A stretch of 43,273 nt of DNA, from NCBI GenBank assembly GCA_902494875.1, contig CABUUO010000012.1:1-43273 (forward strand). The letters run 5' to 3'. Positions 24,977 through 33,715 of this stretch are shown here, in pieces. Each line of letters starts with the position of its first letter. Positions within the stretch are counted from its first letter, which is position 1. Under the pieces are notes generated by a model. It was not told the origin of the DNA. It saw only the letters and a program-made list of their open reading frames with translations, and did not search any database. This stretch comes from an uncultured Pseudomonadota bacterium (GTDB lineage: Bacteria > Pseudomonadota > Alphaproteobacteria > RF32 > CAG-239). The translations under genes and the position numbers were made by a program.

Positions 24977-26077
24977 ATGGAAGATAAAATTAATTTTAAT
25001 GCCGATAATCTGGCGTTTTTGGAACAGATTGACGATGCAGGGGTTGAAATTCATGATTTTGACGCTGCGGAAGCTGCGGTCGGAGCAGAAGTCAATCTGG
25101 ATAATCTGGAAGGTCTGGATGAGGAGGCTTACAGCCAACGTCCGGTTTCTGCGCCTGCGGCAGAGGGTTTACCAATTATTGTCGCCGAAAACACGACCCG
25201 GAATGCCGTCTTAAAGCATGACTGGGCCGGATATACTTTTAGTGCTGCCGATACGATCATTAAAGTTTTTGAAGCGTCAGACCGTCCTTTTTTCCTAATC
25301 CGCGACGACAAAATCGTTTATATCAACAAAACCGCGCTGGCCATTTTGGAACTACAGAGTGATGAGGGGGTAACGGGATCCAGCTTTTGGAATTTTGTTG
25401 ATAAGAATGATTGGAAACTGCTGGCGGAAAACATCGGCGGCATGCTGACCGAAGACAAAGAGGTGAATGTTCGTCTGAAAACGGACAAAGGGCGGATTTA
25501 CAGGGTTAAGCTGCATGCACTTTATCTTGATGACGAACAGCATTTCAGCTTTGTATTGGTCGGCGATCGCAAGATAAAATACAATCCCGGCGCCGGTTTG
25601 TATGACGCTGTTACCGGGCTGCCGAATTTCTATTTGTTTGAAGACCGGGTACAGATTGCCGTTAACAACGAAAAATACAAAGACGTCCGTCAGCGCAAGA
25701 ACCTGATGGCCATTCTTGGGGTGTCGATTGACAATATGGATGAGCTTAAGGAAGTCAACATGGTTGATTTCGTGCTGAAAAAACTGGCATCCAAGCTGGT
25801 GTTTCGTCTGAAGAAAACCTATACTATTGCCCGCGGGCTGAAGTTTCAGTTCTGGTTTTTGATTAACGATTTCAACAACGAGCACGATCTGGAAGTCGAA
25901 ATTGAGAAAATCAAGGCCATATTTGACGAACCTGTTGCCGGAAACTATATGGAATATAATATCTCGACCAGTCTGGGGTACAGTATTTATCCGACCAACG
26001 CCAAAACCTCCAATAAGCTTATTGAACTGGCGATAGATGCGATAAGAACAGCAATCCGCTATAAAAAGACTAATTAA
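24977..26077 (+). CDS. PAS protein with degenerate GGDEF domain
   Basis: A 366-residue cytoplasmic protein. An acidic N-terminal ~80 residues is followed by a PAS domain (~93-198, FFLIRDDKIVYINKTALAIL). A GGDEF-type domain follows (~205-366), recognisable from DAVTGLPNFYLFEDRVQIA and STSLGYSIYPTNAKT. The GG(D/E)EF active site itself is lost; the site reads RGLKFQF near 286-292, and no EAL domain is present. It is therefore unlikely to make cyclic di-GMP and may be a sensor or scaffold. I chose the ATG at 24977 over a GTG two codons earlier. Its end overlaps the convergent trmN6 by 4 bases. Confidence 0.72.
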   Translation: MEDKINFNADNLAFLEQIDDAGVEIHDFDAAEAAVGAEVNLDNLEGLDEEAYSQRPVSAPAAEGLPIIVAENTTRNAVLKHDWAGYTFSAADTIIKVFEASDRPFFLIRDDKIVYINKTALAILELQSDEGVTGSSFWNFVDKNDWKLLAENIGGMLTEDKEVNVRLKTDKGRIYRVKLHALYLDDEQHFSFVLVGDRKIKYNPGAGLYDAVTGLPNFYLFEDRVQIAVNNEKYKDVRQRKNLMAILGVSIDNMDELKEVNMVDFVLKKLASKLVFRLKKTYTIARGLKFQFWFLINDFNNEHDLEVEIEKIKAIFDEPVAGNYMEYNISTSLGYSIYPTNAKTSNKLIELAIDAIRTAIRYKKTN

Positions 26078-26814
26078 ATTTCCCAGAAACCGAGGCCAAG
26101 GCGTAGGATTTTATGTGCATCGGGCGTGTATGCGCCTTCGGAAGTATGCAAAATCAATCCCGGCAGAATTTCTGTCGGCGTACGGTTGTCCTTTTGGGCG
26201 GAAATCATTATCCGCTTGGCTTTCTGTCCGGTTTTGGAAAACAGAGGAATAAGTTTAATGTTGCCGAGCCGTCCATGGATGACGCTTAGTATATCGTCAA
26301 CCGCTTCTGCGCGGTTAATGATATAAAAATGTCCCTGAGGGCGAATCATTTTTATGCAGAATTTAATCCAGCCTTCCAACGAAAAATTATGGTGATTGTG
26401 AGCCAGAGCCTTGCAGGCATTGGGTGAGGGCATATCTTTTTCGGCATAGGGCGGGTTGGTGATGACATGGGAAAAACTGCAGTTTGCCAGTTCGCCGGGC
26501 TTGTTTTTTATGTCACAGTTTATGTAATGCAGAAAATTTTCAAAACCGTTGGCGGCCGCGCTCAGATTGGAGAGTTCGGCCAATTCCGGCTGCAGCTCCA
26601 GGCCGGTGATCTGCGGGGCGGTGCGCGCGAAGCGGGATGCCAGACACAAAGATACGGCGCCGGTGCCGGAACCAACGTCGAGAATGTTGTCGCCGGGCTT
26701 TACCGTTTTTACCAGAGATGACAGCAGAACAGCGTCTGTTGAAGCGCGATAGCCGTTTTGGGGCTGAAAGACGGTGACCCTCCGGTCCAGTAAATAATCT
26801 TTGCTGTAATCCAC
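26074..26814 (-). CDS. trmN6: TrmN6-type tRNA1(Val) adenine-N6 methyltransferase
   Basis: A 246-residue class I SAM methyltransferase. The SAM loop is LDVGSGTGAVSL (~45-56) and the amino-methylating motif NPPY is at 120-123. The N-terminal FQPQNGYRASTDAVLLSSLV is characteristic of the YfiC/TrmN6 group, which methylates A37 of tRNA1(Val) in E. coli. Length matches. HemK/PrmC-type enzymes also have NPPY but lack this N-terminal segment. It diverges from the HAD gene across an 81-bp gap. Confidence 0.83.
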   Translation of the reverse strand: MDYSKDYLLDRRVTVFQPQNGYRASTDAVLLSSLVKTVKPGDNILDVGSGTGAVSLCLASRFARTAPQITGLELQPELAELSNLSAAANGFENFLHYINCDIKNKPGELANCSFSHVITNPPYAEKDMPSPNACKALAHNHHNFSLEGWIKFCIKMIRPQGHFYIINRAEAVDDILSVIHGRLGNIKLIPLFSKTGQKAKRIMISAQKDNRTPTEILPGLILHTSEGAYTPDAHKILRLGLGFWEI

Positions 26815-26895
26815 TTTGTTTTTCCTTGCCTGTAGCTGTTTATAAGGGTATTATGCGGCTTGCCGCCGAAATCATATTACAAGGAATTGAGAAAA

Positions 26896-27738
26896 ATGCC
26901 AGACAATATTTTAACTCTGAAAGACAAATTTGACGTGTTTCTGCTTGACATATATGGAGTCATCTGGAACGGAAAAAATCCGGTACCCGGTGCATTGGAG
27001 ACCATGAAGGCATTGGTGAAAGGCGGCAAGAAAGTCATTTTGCTGTCAAACGGTACGCAACGCATAACTCAGGGAGAGGAAAGCAATGCCGCCCGCGGGT
27101 TTGCCAAAGGTGTGCATTATGACAGTTTAGTAACTTCCGGAGAGCTGGCTTATGAGACTTTCAGCGAAGATCGGCGAAAACTGAAATTTTATCAATTCGG
27201 CCGTCCTGCTGCCGCATTGTTTGAAGACAGCATCTATATGGAAGTTAAAAGGCCGGAAGACGCAGATTTTGTTTATATCGGCGTACCGCAGATACGGAAT
27301 GGCGAAATCTGGCAGGATGTTCTCACATCGGAGCCGTTTGAAGATGAACTGAGAAAATTCCGTCGGCTTGATTTGCCGCTGATTTGTGCCAACCCGGACA
27401 TGAAAGCGCATGAAAGGCAATATGACGAGGCGGTGATTCGGCAGGGCAGCATTGCGCATTTTTATGAGGATTTGGGCGGCGATGTGGAATATTTCGGCAA
27501 GCCTTATCCGCAGATTTTTGATTTTGCATTAAAGGACATCGAGGTTCCTGACGAACGTATTTTAATGGTAGGCGACACTTTGGAAACGGATATTCTCGGC
27601 GGCAATTCTTACGGTATTAAAACGGCGCTGACCCTGACCGGCATAGCCCGGGAAAATATGGAAGCCGAAGGTTTTGCATCTATGGACGAATATTGCGCCG
27701 AGCTTCGGATTCAGCCCGATTATCTGGTTTCTTTCTGA
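26896..27738 (+). CDS. HAD-superfamily subfamily IIA protein (TIGR01459 type)
   Basis: A 280-residue protein from the ATG at 26896 (AAGGAA upstream); an in-frame TTG at 26860 has no ribosome site. Motif I reads FLLDIYGVIWNG, motif II is LLSNGT, and motif IV is MVGDTLETDILGG near residue 230. In motif I the usual Asp+2 is Tyr, a replacement this alphaproteobacterial subgroup tolerates (often DxWG). The cap arrangement follows NagD-like phosphatases. The substrate is not known. It converges on sua5 with a 6-bp gap and no terminator. Confidence 0.78.
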   Translation: MPDNILTLKDKFDVFLLDIYGVIWNGKNPVPGALETMKALVKGGKKVILLSNGTQRITQGEESNAARGFAKGVHYDSLVTSGELAYETFSEDRRKLKFYQFGRPAAALFEDSIYMEVKRPEDADFVYIGVPQIRNGEIWQDVLTSEPFEDELRKFRRLDLPLICANPDMKAHERQYDEAVIRQGSIAHFYEDLGGDVEYFGKPYPQIFDFALKDIEVPDERILMVGDTLETDILGGNSYGIKTALTLTGIARENMEAEGFASMDEYCAELRIQPDYLVSF

Positions 27739-27744
27739 AAAGCG

Positions 27745-28692
27745 TTATTCGGCATATGAAGCGCGGCGGATACGGTCATTGATGGCCAATCCCAGATCAT
27801 TTTCAGGAACGGGGGCGATGGCAATGCCTGAAAAATTGCTTTGCTGGTCGGCAAAACGCAGATAGGCAAAAAGGTTGGCGGCTGCTTCGCGCAGATCGCC
27901 GCGGGGACTGAGATTAAGATGTGCGTGCGGCGTATCGCCGAAGCCGATGTAAAATTCTCCATCCAGCGGCCGGGTAACATTAATGCGCAGTTTGCGTGAC
28001 GGTGCATAGTGTTTCAGCAACTGTCCGGGAGCACTCGGTTTGTCTGGGTTGCCGTTTGAAAGGGCGATTTTTTCGCCGGTATAGGCTTCCAGTGTTTCGC
28101 GGCTGAGACCGCCGGCGCGCAAAATAACGATTTCTTTGGTCGTCAGGTCGATGATGGTAGTTTCAACGCCAACGGAGCAGCGGCCGCCGTCCAAAATCAT
28201 ATCCACCTTGTCGCCGAGGCTGTTGTAAACGTGGTGCGCGGTTGTCGGCGAAATACTTTTAAATTTATTGGCGGACGGGGCTGCAATCGGTGTTCCCGAT
28301 TTTTTTATGAGCTCAAGTGCAATTGGGTGGTTGGGCATTCGGACGGCGATATTCGGCAGACCGGAACAGACCATATCCAGTGCGTGGTTGCGATCTTTGC
28401 GCTTAAGAACGAAAGTGAGGGGGCCGGGCCAAAAATGGCGCGCCAGATCCATCACCCGGCTGTCGGTGACGGCATATTCGGGCAGAAAATCAATTTCGGC
28501 AATGTGGGAAATCAGCGGATCAAAAGTCGGGCGTCCTTTGGCGGAAAAAATCCCGGCGACGGCAGCCGGATTGTAAACATCGGCGCCGAGACCGTAAACC
28601 GTATCGGTCGGGAAAGCCACCAATCCGCCGTTTTTTATGGTTTGGGCCGCTTTTTCCATATTGGCTTCGTTGTATTCATAAATGTTCGTCAT
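27745..28692 (-). CDS. sua5: L-threonylcarbamoyladenylate synthase (Sua5 type)
   Basis: A 315-residue enzyme that makes threonylcarbamoyl-AMP from threonine, bicarbonate and ATP for t6A37 modification of ANN-decoding tRNAs. The YrdC-like domain (~1-200) has PTDTVYGLG, KRKDRN and APSANKFKSISPT. A linker with SAPGQLLKHYAP leads to a C-terminal Sua5 domain (~225-315), which makes it Sua5/YwlC-like rather than short TsaC. Its ATG lies inside the last codons of the SUKH gene (17-base overlap), so expression of this probably essential gene is tied to the toxin-immunity-like pair upstream. Confidence 0.92.
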   Translation of the reverse strand: MTNIYEYNEANMEKAAQTIKNGGLVAFPTDTVYGLGADVYNPAAVAGIFSAKGRPTFDPLISHIAEIDFLPEYAVTDSRVMDLARHFWPGPLTFVLKRKDRNHALDMVCSGLPNIAVRMPNHPIALELIKKSGTPIAAPSANKFKSISPTTAHHVYNSLGDKVDMILDGGRCSVGVETTIIDLTTKEIVILRAGGLSRETLEAYTGEKIALSNGNPDKPSAPGQLLKHYAPSRKLRINVTRPLDGEFYIGFGDTPHAHLNLSPRGDLREAAANLFAYLRFADQQSNFSGIAIAPVPENDLGLAINDRIRRASYAE

Positions 28693-29101
28693 CGTCTGCT
28701 TTCAGTAAATATTTCATTGCTGCGGTTAAATCCGCATACGTTTCTACCACTTCCAGAGTGTCTTTGTCAATTATTTGATAACAGGCATGAGGTGCGCAGT
28801 AGGCCAGATATTCGAATTCGTCATAGCCCAGAATCAGAATATTTTCCTTTTGCGGCAGGTCAAGGCGCAGGTTTTCGGAGAGAATGTCGAGAAAATAGCT
28901 GCGGGAATTGATGCCAAATATGAAAAGGCCGTCATAATTGAGGGTGTTGACATGATGCAGAAACCGGACAAAATCCTCCGGCAGTGTCGGCAGGCCGTTG
29001 AATTTCAGGTCCTGCTGCATGGCAATGACGTCTTTGACCGGCGCCGGTTTTCCGGGCAGGGAATAAGGGAGAGCGGCAATGAGTTTCAAGAGTTGTTTCA
29101 T
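28676..29101 (-). CDS. SUKH (SMI1/KNR4, YrhA-like) immunity-like protein
   Basis: A 141-residue cytoplasmic protein. Its pattern matches SUKH/YrhA proteins: LPTLPEDFVRFLHHVNTLNY, then DGLFIFG, DILSENLRL, ILILGYDEFEYLAY and CYQIIDKDTLEVVETYADL. The ATG at 29101 forms ATGA with the stop of the HNH nuclease gene and has AGGA upstream. This start is far better than a 26-residue extension inside the nuclease gene. It also overlaps sua5. The order nuclease then SUKH, with overlap, fits toxin-immunity pairs. It is only distantly similar to the SUKH protein at 11250-11702. Confidence 0.72.
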   Translation of the reverse strand: MKQLLKLIAALPYSLPGKPAPVKDVIAMQQDLKFNGLPTLPEDFVRFLHHVNTLNYDGLFIFGINSRSYFLDILSENLRLDLPQKENILILGYDEFEYLAYCAPHACYQIIDKDTLEVVETYADLTAAMKYLLKADDDEHL

Positions 29102-30291
29102 TTTCTTTTTCCTGTTACTTTGGCAATGAGCAGATGCAGGTTTTTCTGGTAATCCAGGGAATAATTGTGATAAATGCAAGCTTCGCTGCGGAAACCGCCG
29201 AAGAAGATCATATCCTGCGGCAGTTCGACTCTTTTGACTTTGCGGTCAAAGATGGTATCGCCTTTGCTGTTGGTGTCAAACAAATGCATCATGGTGTGAT
29301 AGGGACATTCCATAATCAGACAGAGGTTTTGCGGAGAATTAATACGGCTCAGTTTGTCGGGATCGTTGGAATCTTTGACGGGAATTTTGTGATGAATGTT
29401 AAACAGCGGCGGTACGGTTCCCTTTTCTTTCATCAGGCGGATGCTGCTTTCGACAAAGTTCCGGTAATCGTCTGATTTGGGGTGGTCGCTGATGTTAATG
29501 CCTTTGTTTTTGAGCGCTTCAATAATGACAGGGCGGCTGTTGTTCAGATAAGTACGGAAAGCCTGTTCGTGATGGCGGATGAAAAATTTGATGAATTTTA
29601 CTTTAGAGGTTTCGGGCGGGTAAATCTTGTGTTTTTTGTAATAATGGGAAAAAAGGTGCATAATGTCATAAGCGTTCAGAGAGGAGAGCATTTGCGGCGG
29701 AACGCCTTTTTCCGACAGAGCCTGACGGAGTTTGTATTCGTTGTTTTTGAAGTTTGGAAACTGGCGGTATATTTTCCAATCGGGAATGTTTTGAAGTTTA
29801 TAGTCCTGAGGAAGATAAGAAGAGGGGCGGGAGGGTTGGAGCAGAAGGTTTTGATAAAAAGGACTGAGGTTTTTTGGGGAATGGGGAATGCCGTTGAAAT
29901 CGCATTTTATGACATATCTTTCTTCAGGGGAGATTGGCGATTGGTGCCTTTCTACAAAATTTATTCCTTCGGACTGCATAATCTGCTCAATGTTTTTCAG
30001 GATGTCCGCCCGTCGTCCGCTTACAATATTTAAGATCAGTTTTTCGGTGAGAATTTTGCTCTGCAGTTTAGAGCGATAAGCAGAAGATGTTTCGGGAATG
30101 TCTCCGATAATCAGCATTCGGAGCGAATCTTTCAGACAACGCAGCCTTTCGTAAAGTTGAACGCTGTTGTCCTTAAACCGGCTGCGATGGCTGTGAGACG
30201 AGGCTTTCAGCGCTATCGGCAGGATAATCATGTGTGCCAGATCTTTACCGAGGCCGGTGTCGCAAAAGGCTTTTTTCTGCTTTTTCTTCAT
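29098..30291 (-). CDS. Putative HNH nuclease toxin
   Basis: A 397-residue protein. The ATG at 30291 has GGAGG six bases upstream; an earlier TTG lies before that ribosome site. The C-terminal ~120 residues carry an HNH-like core: FNIHHKIPV (H300, H301), SPQNLCLI (N322) and H332/H336 in CPYHTMMH. The N-terminal ~290 residues are basic and helical, with no signal peptide and no recognised trafficking domain (no RHS, PAAR or VgrG). A SUKH gene overlaps its end. The general plan resembles polymorphic toxins. Delivery, if any, could be by type IV secretion given the VirD4-type protein in the window, but that is speculation. Alternatively it could act inside the cell. Confidence 0.62.
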   Translation of the reverse strand: MKKKQKKAFCDTGLGKDLAHMIILPIALKASSHSHRSRFKDNSVQLYERLRCLKDSLRMLIIGDIPETSSAYRSKLQSKILTEKLILNIVSGRRADILKNIEQIMQSEGINFVERHQSPISPEERYVIKCDFNGIPHSPKNLSPFYQNLLLQPSRPSSYLPQDYKLQNIPDWKIYRQFPNFKNNEYKLRQALSEKGVPPQMLSSLNAYDIMHLFSHYYKKHKIYPPETSKVKFIKFFIRHHEQAFRTYLNNSRPVIIEALKNKGINISDHPKSDDYRNFVESSIRLMKEKGTVPPLFNIHHKIPVKDSNDPDKLSRINSPQNLCLIMECPYHTMMHLFDTNSKGDTIFDRKVKRVELPQDMIFFGGFRSEACIYHNYSLDYQKNLHLLIAKVTGKRK

Positions 30292-30360
30292 AAGCACCTC
30301 CGCTTTCAAAATATCAGGGGGCTATATTATTTGTCTATCTTTAATCTGAAAAAAAATTAT

Positions 30361-30388
30361 TTGGTGGAAAACTCTAACGATTTATTAT
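30361..30388 (+). promoter_or_regulatory. Possible promoter of the 215-residue protein gene
   Basis: TTGGTG (30361-30366) and TATTAT (30383-30388) are 16 bases apart, 36 bases before the ATG at 30425. Confidence 0.35.
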
Positions 30389-30424
30389 CAATTTGGCGCT
30401 AAATTGAAATCCGGAGCGTTATTT

Positions 30425-31072
30425 ATGCTGGAAATTGTTTTTGACGAAAATAAAGACGACGGTTTTCTGGGGCAGAAGTTTCCTGAGGTTTGCGTCCGGC
30501 TGCCGACGGAGGAAAGCCCTTTCAACGCATATCGGAAGACGGCTGCCGATATTGTTCGGCGGTATCAGGACAACCGCGCCGTGATTTTAACATCGGTTCC
30601 CGAGGGGCGGGGAATGAATATGCTGGCATTGGCGCTTGCGGTGGAAAACTATGAGGAAAAAGGCTTATTGGAAAGCGCGGTTTTCAGAGTGGCGCACAGC
30701 GGCAAAGCCTTGTGCGAATATAAGCCCTATGCCGCGCTGGCCAATTCTATCCGCTATGTCAGGGATCTGATGCGACTTGACGGAAATGAGATGTTTGCCG
30801 ATATTAAAAGACTGGGGTATCTTGGTTTAAAGATAAGCGAAGATTATATTGAACATAAAGTAAACATTTTGTGGCCGGGGATTGGAAAGCCGTTAAAATT
30901 TGAAGCCAAAAACAAAACCGAGGCGCTGATTGCAGTCGGCGTGATGAAAACCTGGGCAATCTGTAAAGCGGCGTTTGCCGCGGAAACGGTAATATTCAAA
31001 GAAAAAATCGACGGCAGTTCCTGTGACGAAGACAACATTATTGATGAAATAGCAGCAAAAGCGAGGATATGA
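30425..31072 (+). CDS. Conserved-looking protein of unknown function upstream of an aminopeptidase
   Basis: A 215-residue soluble protein. The ATG at 30425 has CCGGAG upstream; an in-frame TTG at 30404 has none. It shows alternating strands and helices (AVILTSVPEGRGMNMLALAL and ALIAVGVMKTWAICKAAFAA) but no motif I can assign. Its stop is one base before the M29 aminopeptidase ATG, so the two are co-transcribed and probably translationally coupled. Confidence 0.6.
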   Translation: MLEIVFDENKDDGFLGQKFPEVCVRLPTEESPFNAYRKTAADIVRRYQDNRAVILTSVPEGRGMNMLALALAVENYEEKGLLESAVFRVAHSGKALCEYKPYAALANSIRYVRDLMRLDGNEMFADIKRLGYLGLKISEDYIEHKVNILWPGIGKPLKFEAKNKTEALIAVGVMKTWAICKAAFAAETVIFKEKIDGSSCDEDNIIDEIAAKARI

Positions 31073-31073
31073 A

Positions 31074-32201
31074 ATGCAAAAAGACGAGAGATTGAAAAAA
31101 TATGCCGAAAACATTGTTAAAAACTCGATTGAACTGAAAAGGGGGGAAAGAGTTTTTATTGAGGGTTTCAGCGATTCAGTCAAAGATTTGTTTAATGAAA
31201 TCATTGTTGCGGCAACCAAGGTAGGTGCAGTGCCGTTTTGGTATTTTAACGATAATGCGTTTATAAAAAGCTTTGTAGACAACGCATCGGAGAAACAGAT
31301 GGAAGCGTTCGGCAAAATGCATGCGGAAGTAATGGGCAAGTGTGACGCTTATATTGCGGTGCGCGGTTATGACGATATGTTTATGATGGCAGACATTAAA
31401 CCCAAGCAGATGCAGATGTATCAAAAGCTGTTTTATACGCCGGTGCATTTTGACATCAGGGTTCCCAAAACGCGCTGGGTGGTCATGCGCTATCCAAACA
31501 ATACCATGGCGGCGTTATCACGAATGTCTACCACGGCGTTTGAAGATTTTTACTTCAATGCCTGCCTGTTGGATTATAAGAAAATGGGCAAAGCTATGCT
31601 GCCGCTGAAAAAACTGATGGATAAGACGGACAAGGTGCGGTTGGTGGCGCCGGGGACGGATCTGAGTTTTTCGTTAAAAGGGCTGAAAGCGGTAATCTGC
31701 GACGGCGACCGTAATCTGCCTGACGGCGAGGTTTATAGCGCACCGGTCAAAAATTCCATTAACGGGGTTATTCAGTTTAATACCGATACCGTTTATGGAG
31801 GGGAATATTTTTCCAATATTCGTTTGGAGTTTAAAGACGGTAAAATCGTAAAAGGGACCTCGACCGCCAATAACGATAAGTTTCAGAGACTGTTGAATCA
31901 TGATGCGGGCAGCCGCTATATGGGTGAGTTTGCCATCGGCGTCAATCCGTATGTGACCAAGCCGATGCTGGACATTTTGTTTGATGAGAAAATTGCCGGT
32001 TCGATTCATATGGCCATCGGCAATTCGTATGATGACGAAACCTTTAACGGCAACCGTTCCGACATACATTGGGATCTGGTTTTGATTCAGACACCGGAGT
32101 GGGGCGGCGGCGAAATCTGGTTCGACGGCAAACTTATTCGCAAAGACGGACGTTTTGTCCTAAAAGAGCTGGAAGGTCTCAATCCCGAAAAGCTGAAATA
32201 G
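31074..32201 (+). CDS. M29-family metallo-aminopeptidase
   Basis: A 375-residue cytoplasmic peptidase of the thermophilic-aminopeptidase group (AmpS/PepS, family M29), which removes N-terminal residues from peptides with a two-metal centre. Conserved landmarks are NLPDGEVYSAP, the metal-binding Glu in SRYMGEFAIG, SIHMAIGNSY (His and Tyr) and SDIHWDLV (His and Asp). Length is slightly short of the usual ~410 residues. It is translationally coupled to the unknown protein upstream and followed by a strong hairpin. Confidence 0.88.
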   Translation: MQKDERLKKYAENIVKNSIELKRGERVFIEGFSDSVKDLFNEIIVAATKVGAVPFWYFNDNAFIKSFVDNASEKQMEAFGKMHAEVMGKCDAYIAVRGYDDMFMMADIKPKQMQMYQKLFYTPVHFDIRVPKTRWVVMRYPNNTMAALSRMSTTAFEDFYFNACLLDYKKMGKAMLPLKKLMDKTDKVRLVAPGTDLSFSLKGLKAVICDGDRNLPDGEVYSAPVKNSINGVIQFNTDTVYGGEYFSNIRLEFKDGKIVKGTSTANNDKFQRLLNHDAGSRYMGEFAIGVNPYVTKPMLDILFDEKIAGSIHMAIGNSYDDETFNGNRSDIHWDLVLIQTPEWGGGEIWFDGKLIRKDGRFVLKELEGLNPEKLK

Positions 32202-32207
32202 ATTTTG

Positions 32208-32242
32208 AATAATAAAGAGACTTTTGAAGTCTCTTTATTATT
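32208..32242. terminator. Bidirectional terminator after the M29 gene
   Basis: A perfect 16-bp stem (32208-32223 with 32227-32242) with a TTG loop, flanked by A/T-rich sequence. It overlaps the stop codon of the convergent gene and so can end both transcripts. Confidence 0.78.
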
Positions 32243-32996
32243 TTGTGGCGATATTGCGATTTTTTAATTGCTGGATTAATATATTATTTTCTTGAGTATT
32301 GGTGTTTGGCGATCTGTCTTTATGCGGTTGTGGAGGCGTCAGGTTAATATTTACTCCGTTTCTGAGATTTTTTATATGCTCAGCTTTTGATATTTGCGGA
32401 GAACTTTTTTCTGTACTTAGGTTTTTGTCTTTGCCCATATATTCAGGGGGAATTTTTCTGGTTAAGCGGTTCCATTCCTCCAAACTGTTTTCTTGGTTGT
32501 TTAAGTATTCTTGTTTGAAATCATTCCAGAATTTAGGGTCATTCGGAATATCTCCGGAAATGACAACCCCTTCATTAATGAATGCTTTTGCGACATTTTT
32601 CATAAATTCTGGATCTTTTGAAGTAGATTCGTAGCGGCATTGAGCTTCTTTACCGGTTTGAGCTGCGTTTTGTTTAAATTCTTTGGCTATTTGTTGGTTG
32701 AGTTCGTAACTGTCTTTACTGCTAAATATCTTTCCGTCTGGGCCATAAGCGGTATATATGCCGTCTTTGAATGAACATTTAAATCCAAAATTGTCATCAG
32801 TATTATCATTATCGCCTTTGCGATATTTATCAGGGACAAGGTTGTTTATGGAACCATTGTTATCTTTAATATTTTGAGCGTCTATGTTAAATGATTCTTC
32901 ATCAAAATTTTTCCCCAAAATTGCCTTGATGTTTGCTTTTTTGCTGGAAATATCGTCATCAGTAACCTTTGGCGTTTTTTCTTTATTTTCTGCCAT
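32238..32996 (-). CDS. Hydrophilic orphan protein, unknown family
   Basis: A 252-residue protein, very rich in Asn, Lys, Asp and Gln, and more AT-rich than its neighbours. There is no signal peptide or membrane segment. A central FKCSFKDGIYTAYGPDGKIF segment looks like a short beta module, and the C-terminal ~80 residues are Pro/Asn-rich and probably disordered. AAAGGAG precedes the ATG. It looks like a free-standing, possibly recently acquired gene. A secreted or translocated protein is possible but unproven. Confidence 0.55.
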   Translation of the reverse strand: MAENKEKTPKVTDDDISSKKANIKAILGKNFDEESFNIDAQNIKDNNGSINNLVPDKYRKGDNDNTDDNFGFKCSFKDGIYTAYGPDGKIFSSKDSYELNQQIAKEFKQNAAQTGKEAQCRYESTSKDPEFMKNVAKAFINEGVVISGDIPNDPKFWNDFKQEYLNNQENSLEEWNRLTRKIPPEYMGKDKNLSTEKSSPQISKAEHIKNLRNGVNINLTPPQPHKDRSPNTNTQENNILIQQLKNRNIATK

Positions 32997-33059
32997 AGCG
33001 CTCTCCTTTATATTATTTAATATATGATAAATTTATATTTTTGTCTATGATATTCTATG

Positions 33060-33092
33060 AAAACGGCGGTATTATCATAATACCGCCGTTTT
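33060..33092. terminator. Terminator hairpin
   Basis: A perfect 16-bp inverted repeat (33060-33075 with 33077-33092) with a CGGCGGT core. It sits directly after the stop codon of the minus-strand gene that ends at 33095. T-runs are present on both strands (longer on plus). Confidence 0.75.
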
Positions 33093-33094
33093 TT

Positions 33095-33715
33095 TCAGAG
33101 TTCCAGCTTGGGAATGTTTTCAAAACAGATTTCTCCCGGGTTGACTGAATAAGTGTAAAATTTCTGCCCGACAAATTCGAAATTGTGTCCGACATTCAGA
33201 GGCTCGAAGATGTGGATTTCCTGTTGGTAGAGGCAAACTTCATCCTGAAAGGCAAAACAGTAGACAACCATGGTACGTCCTTGTTCAAACAGGCCGAAAG
33301 CATAGTTGATGATCTCACCGTTGTCGCGTCTTTTGATAACGCCGAAACGTTCTTTGGGGCGTTTTCTGCCGCCGTTCTTGTTCCAGGCCTTGCGCAGCAT
33401 GGCGCTGGATTTGATGATTTTGGGACGGGAGATGATACCTTTGTTGCCAAGGTTGTAGAGTTGTCCGTTATGAATGAAGGTTGTGTTGCGTTCAATGATG
33501 CGGAAACAGTTTTTGCCGTTGCCGAGTTTGTAGCTGACACCTTTTTCGGGACAGATAATTTTTTCTCCTCCGGATTTGCAGAACCAGGCGATTTCTCCAC
33601 CTTTTGAGGTTTCTTCATTTTCGTAAAACTGAATGAGACAGCAATCGCCGATACCATTGTTCTGGCTTCTTAGAAAACGGTCGGCATCATGTTGAGCCAG
33701 ATAAGTTTTAATCAT
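33095..33715 (-). CDS. Orphan protein, unknown family
   Basis: A 206-residue soluble protein with many beta strands and scattered Cys (DCCLIQFYEN, EIAWFCKSG, VVYCFAFQDEVCLY). The segment EIAWFC recurs as DVAWFC in the 234-residue protein at 34561-35265, and both end in short beta-rich repeats, so they may be distant relatives. There is no ribosome site of note, no signal peptide and no known domain. Confidence 0.5.
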   Translation of the reverse strand: MIKTYLAQHDADRFLRSQNNGIGDCCLIQFYENEETSKGGEIAWFCKSGGEKIICPEKGVSYKLGNGKNCFRIIERNTTFIHNGQLYNLGNKGIISRPKIIKSSAMLRKAWNKNGGRKRPKERFGVIKRRDNGEIINYAFGLFEQGRTMVVYCFAFQDEVCLYQQEIHIFEPLNVGHNFEFVGQKFYTYSVNPGEICFENIPKLEL

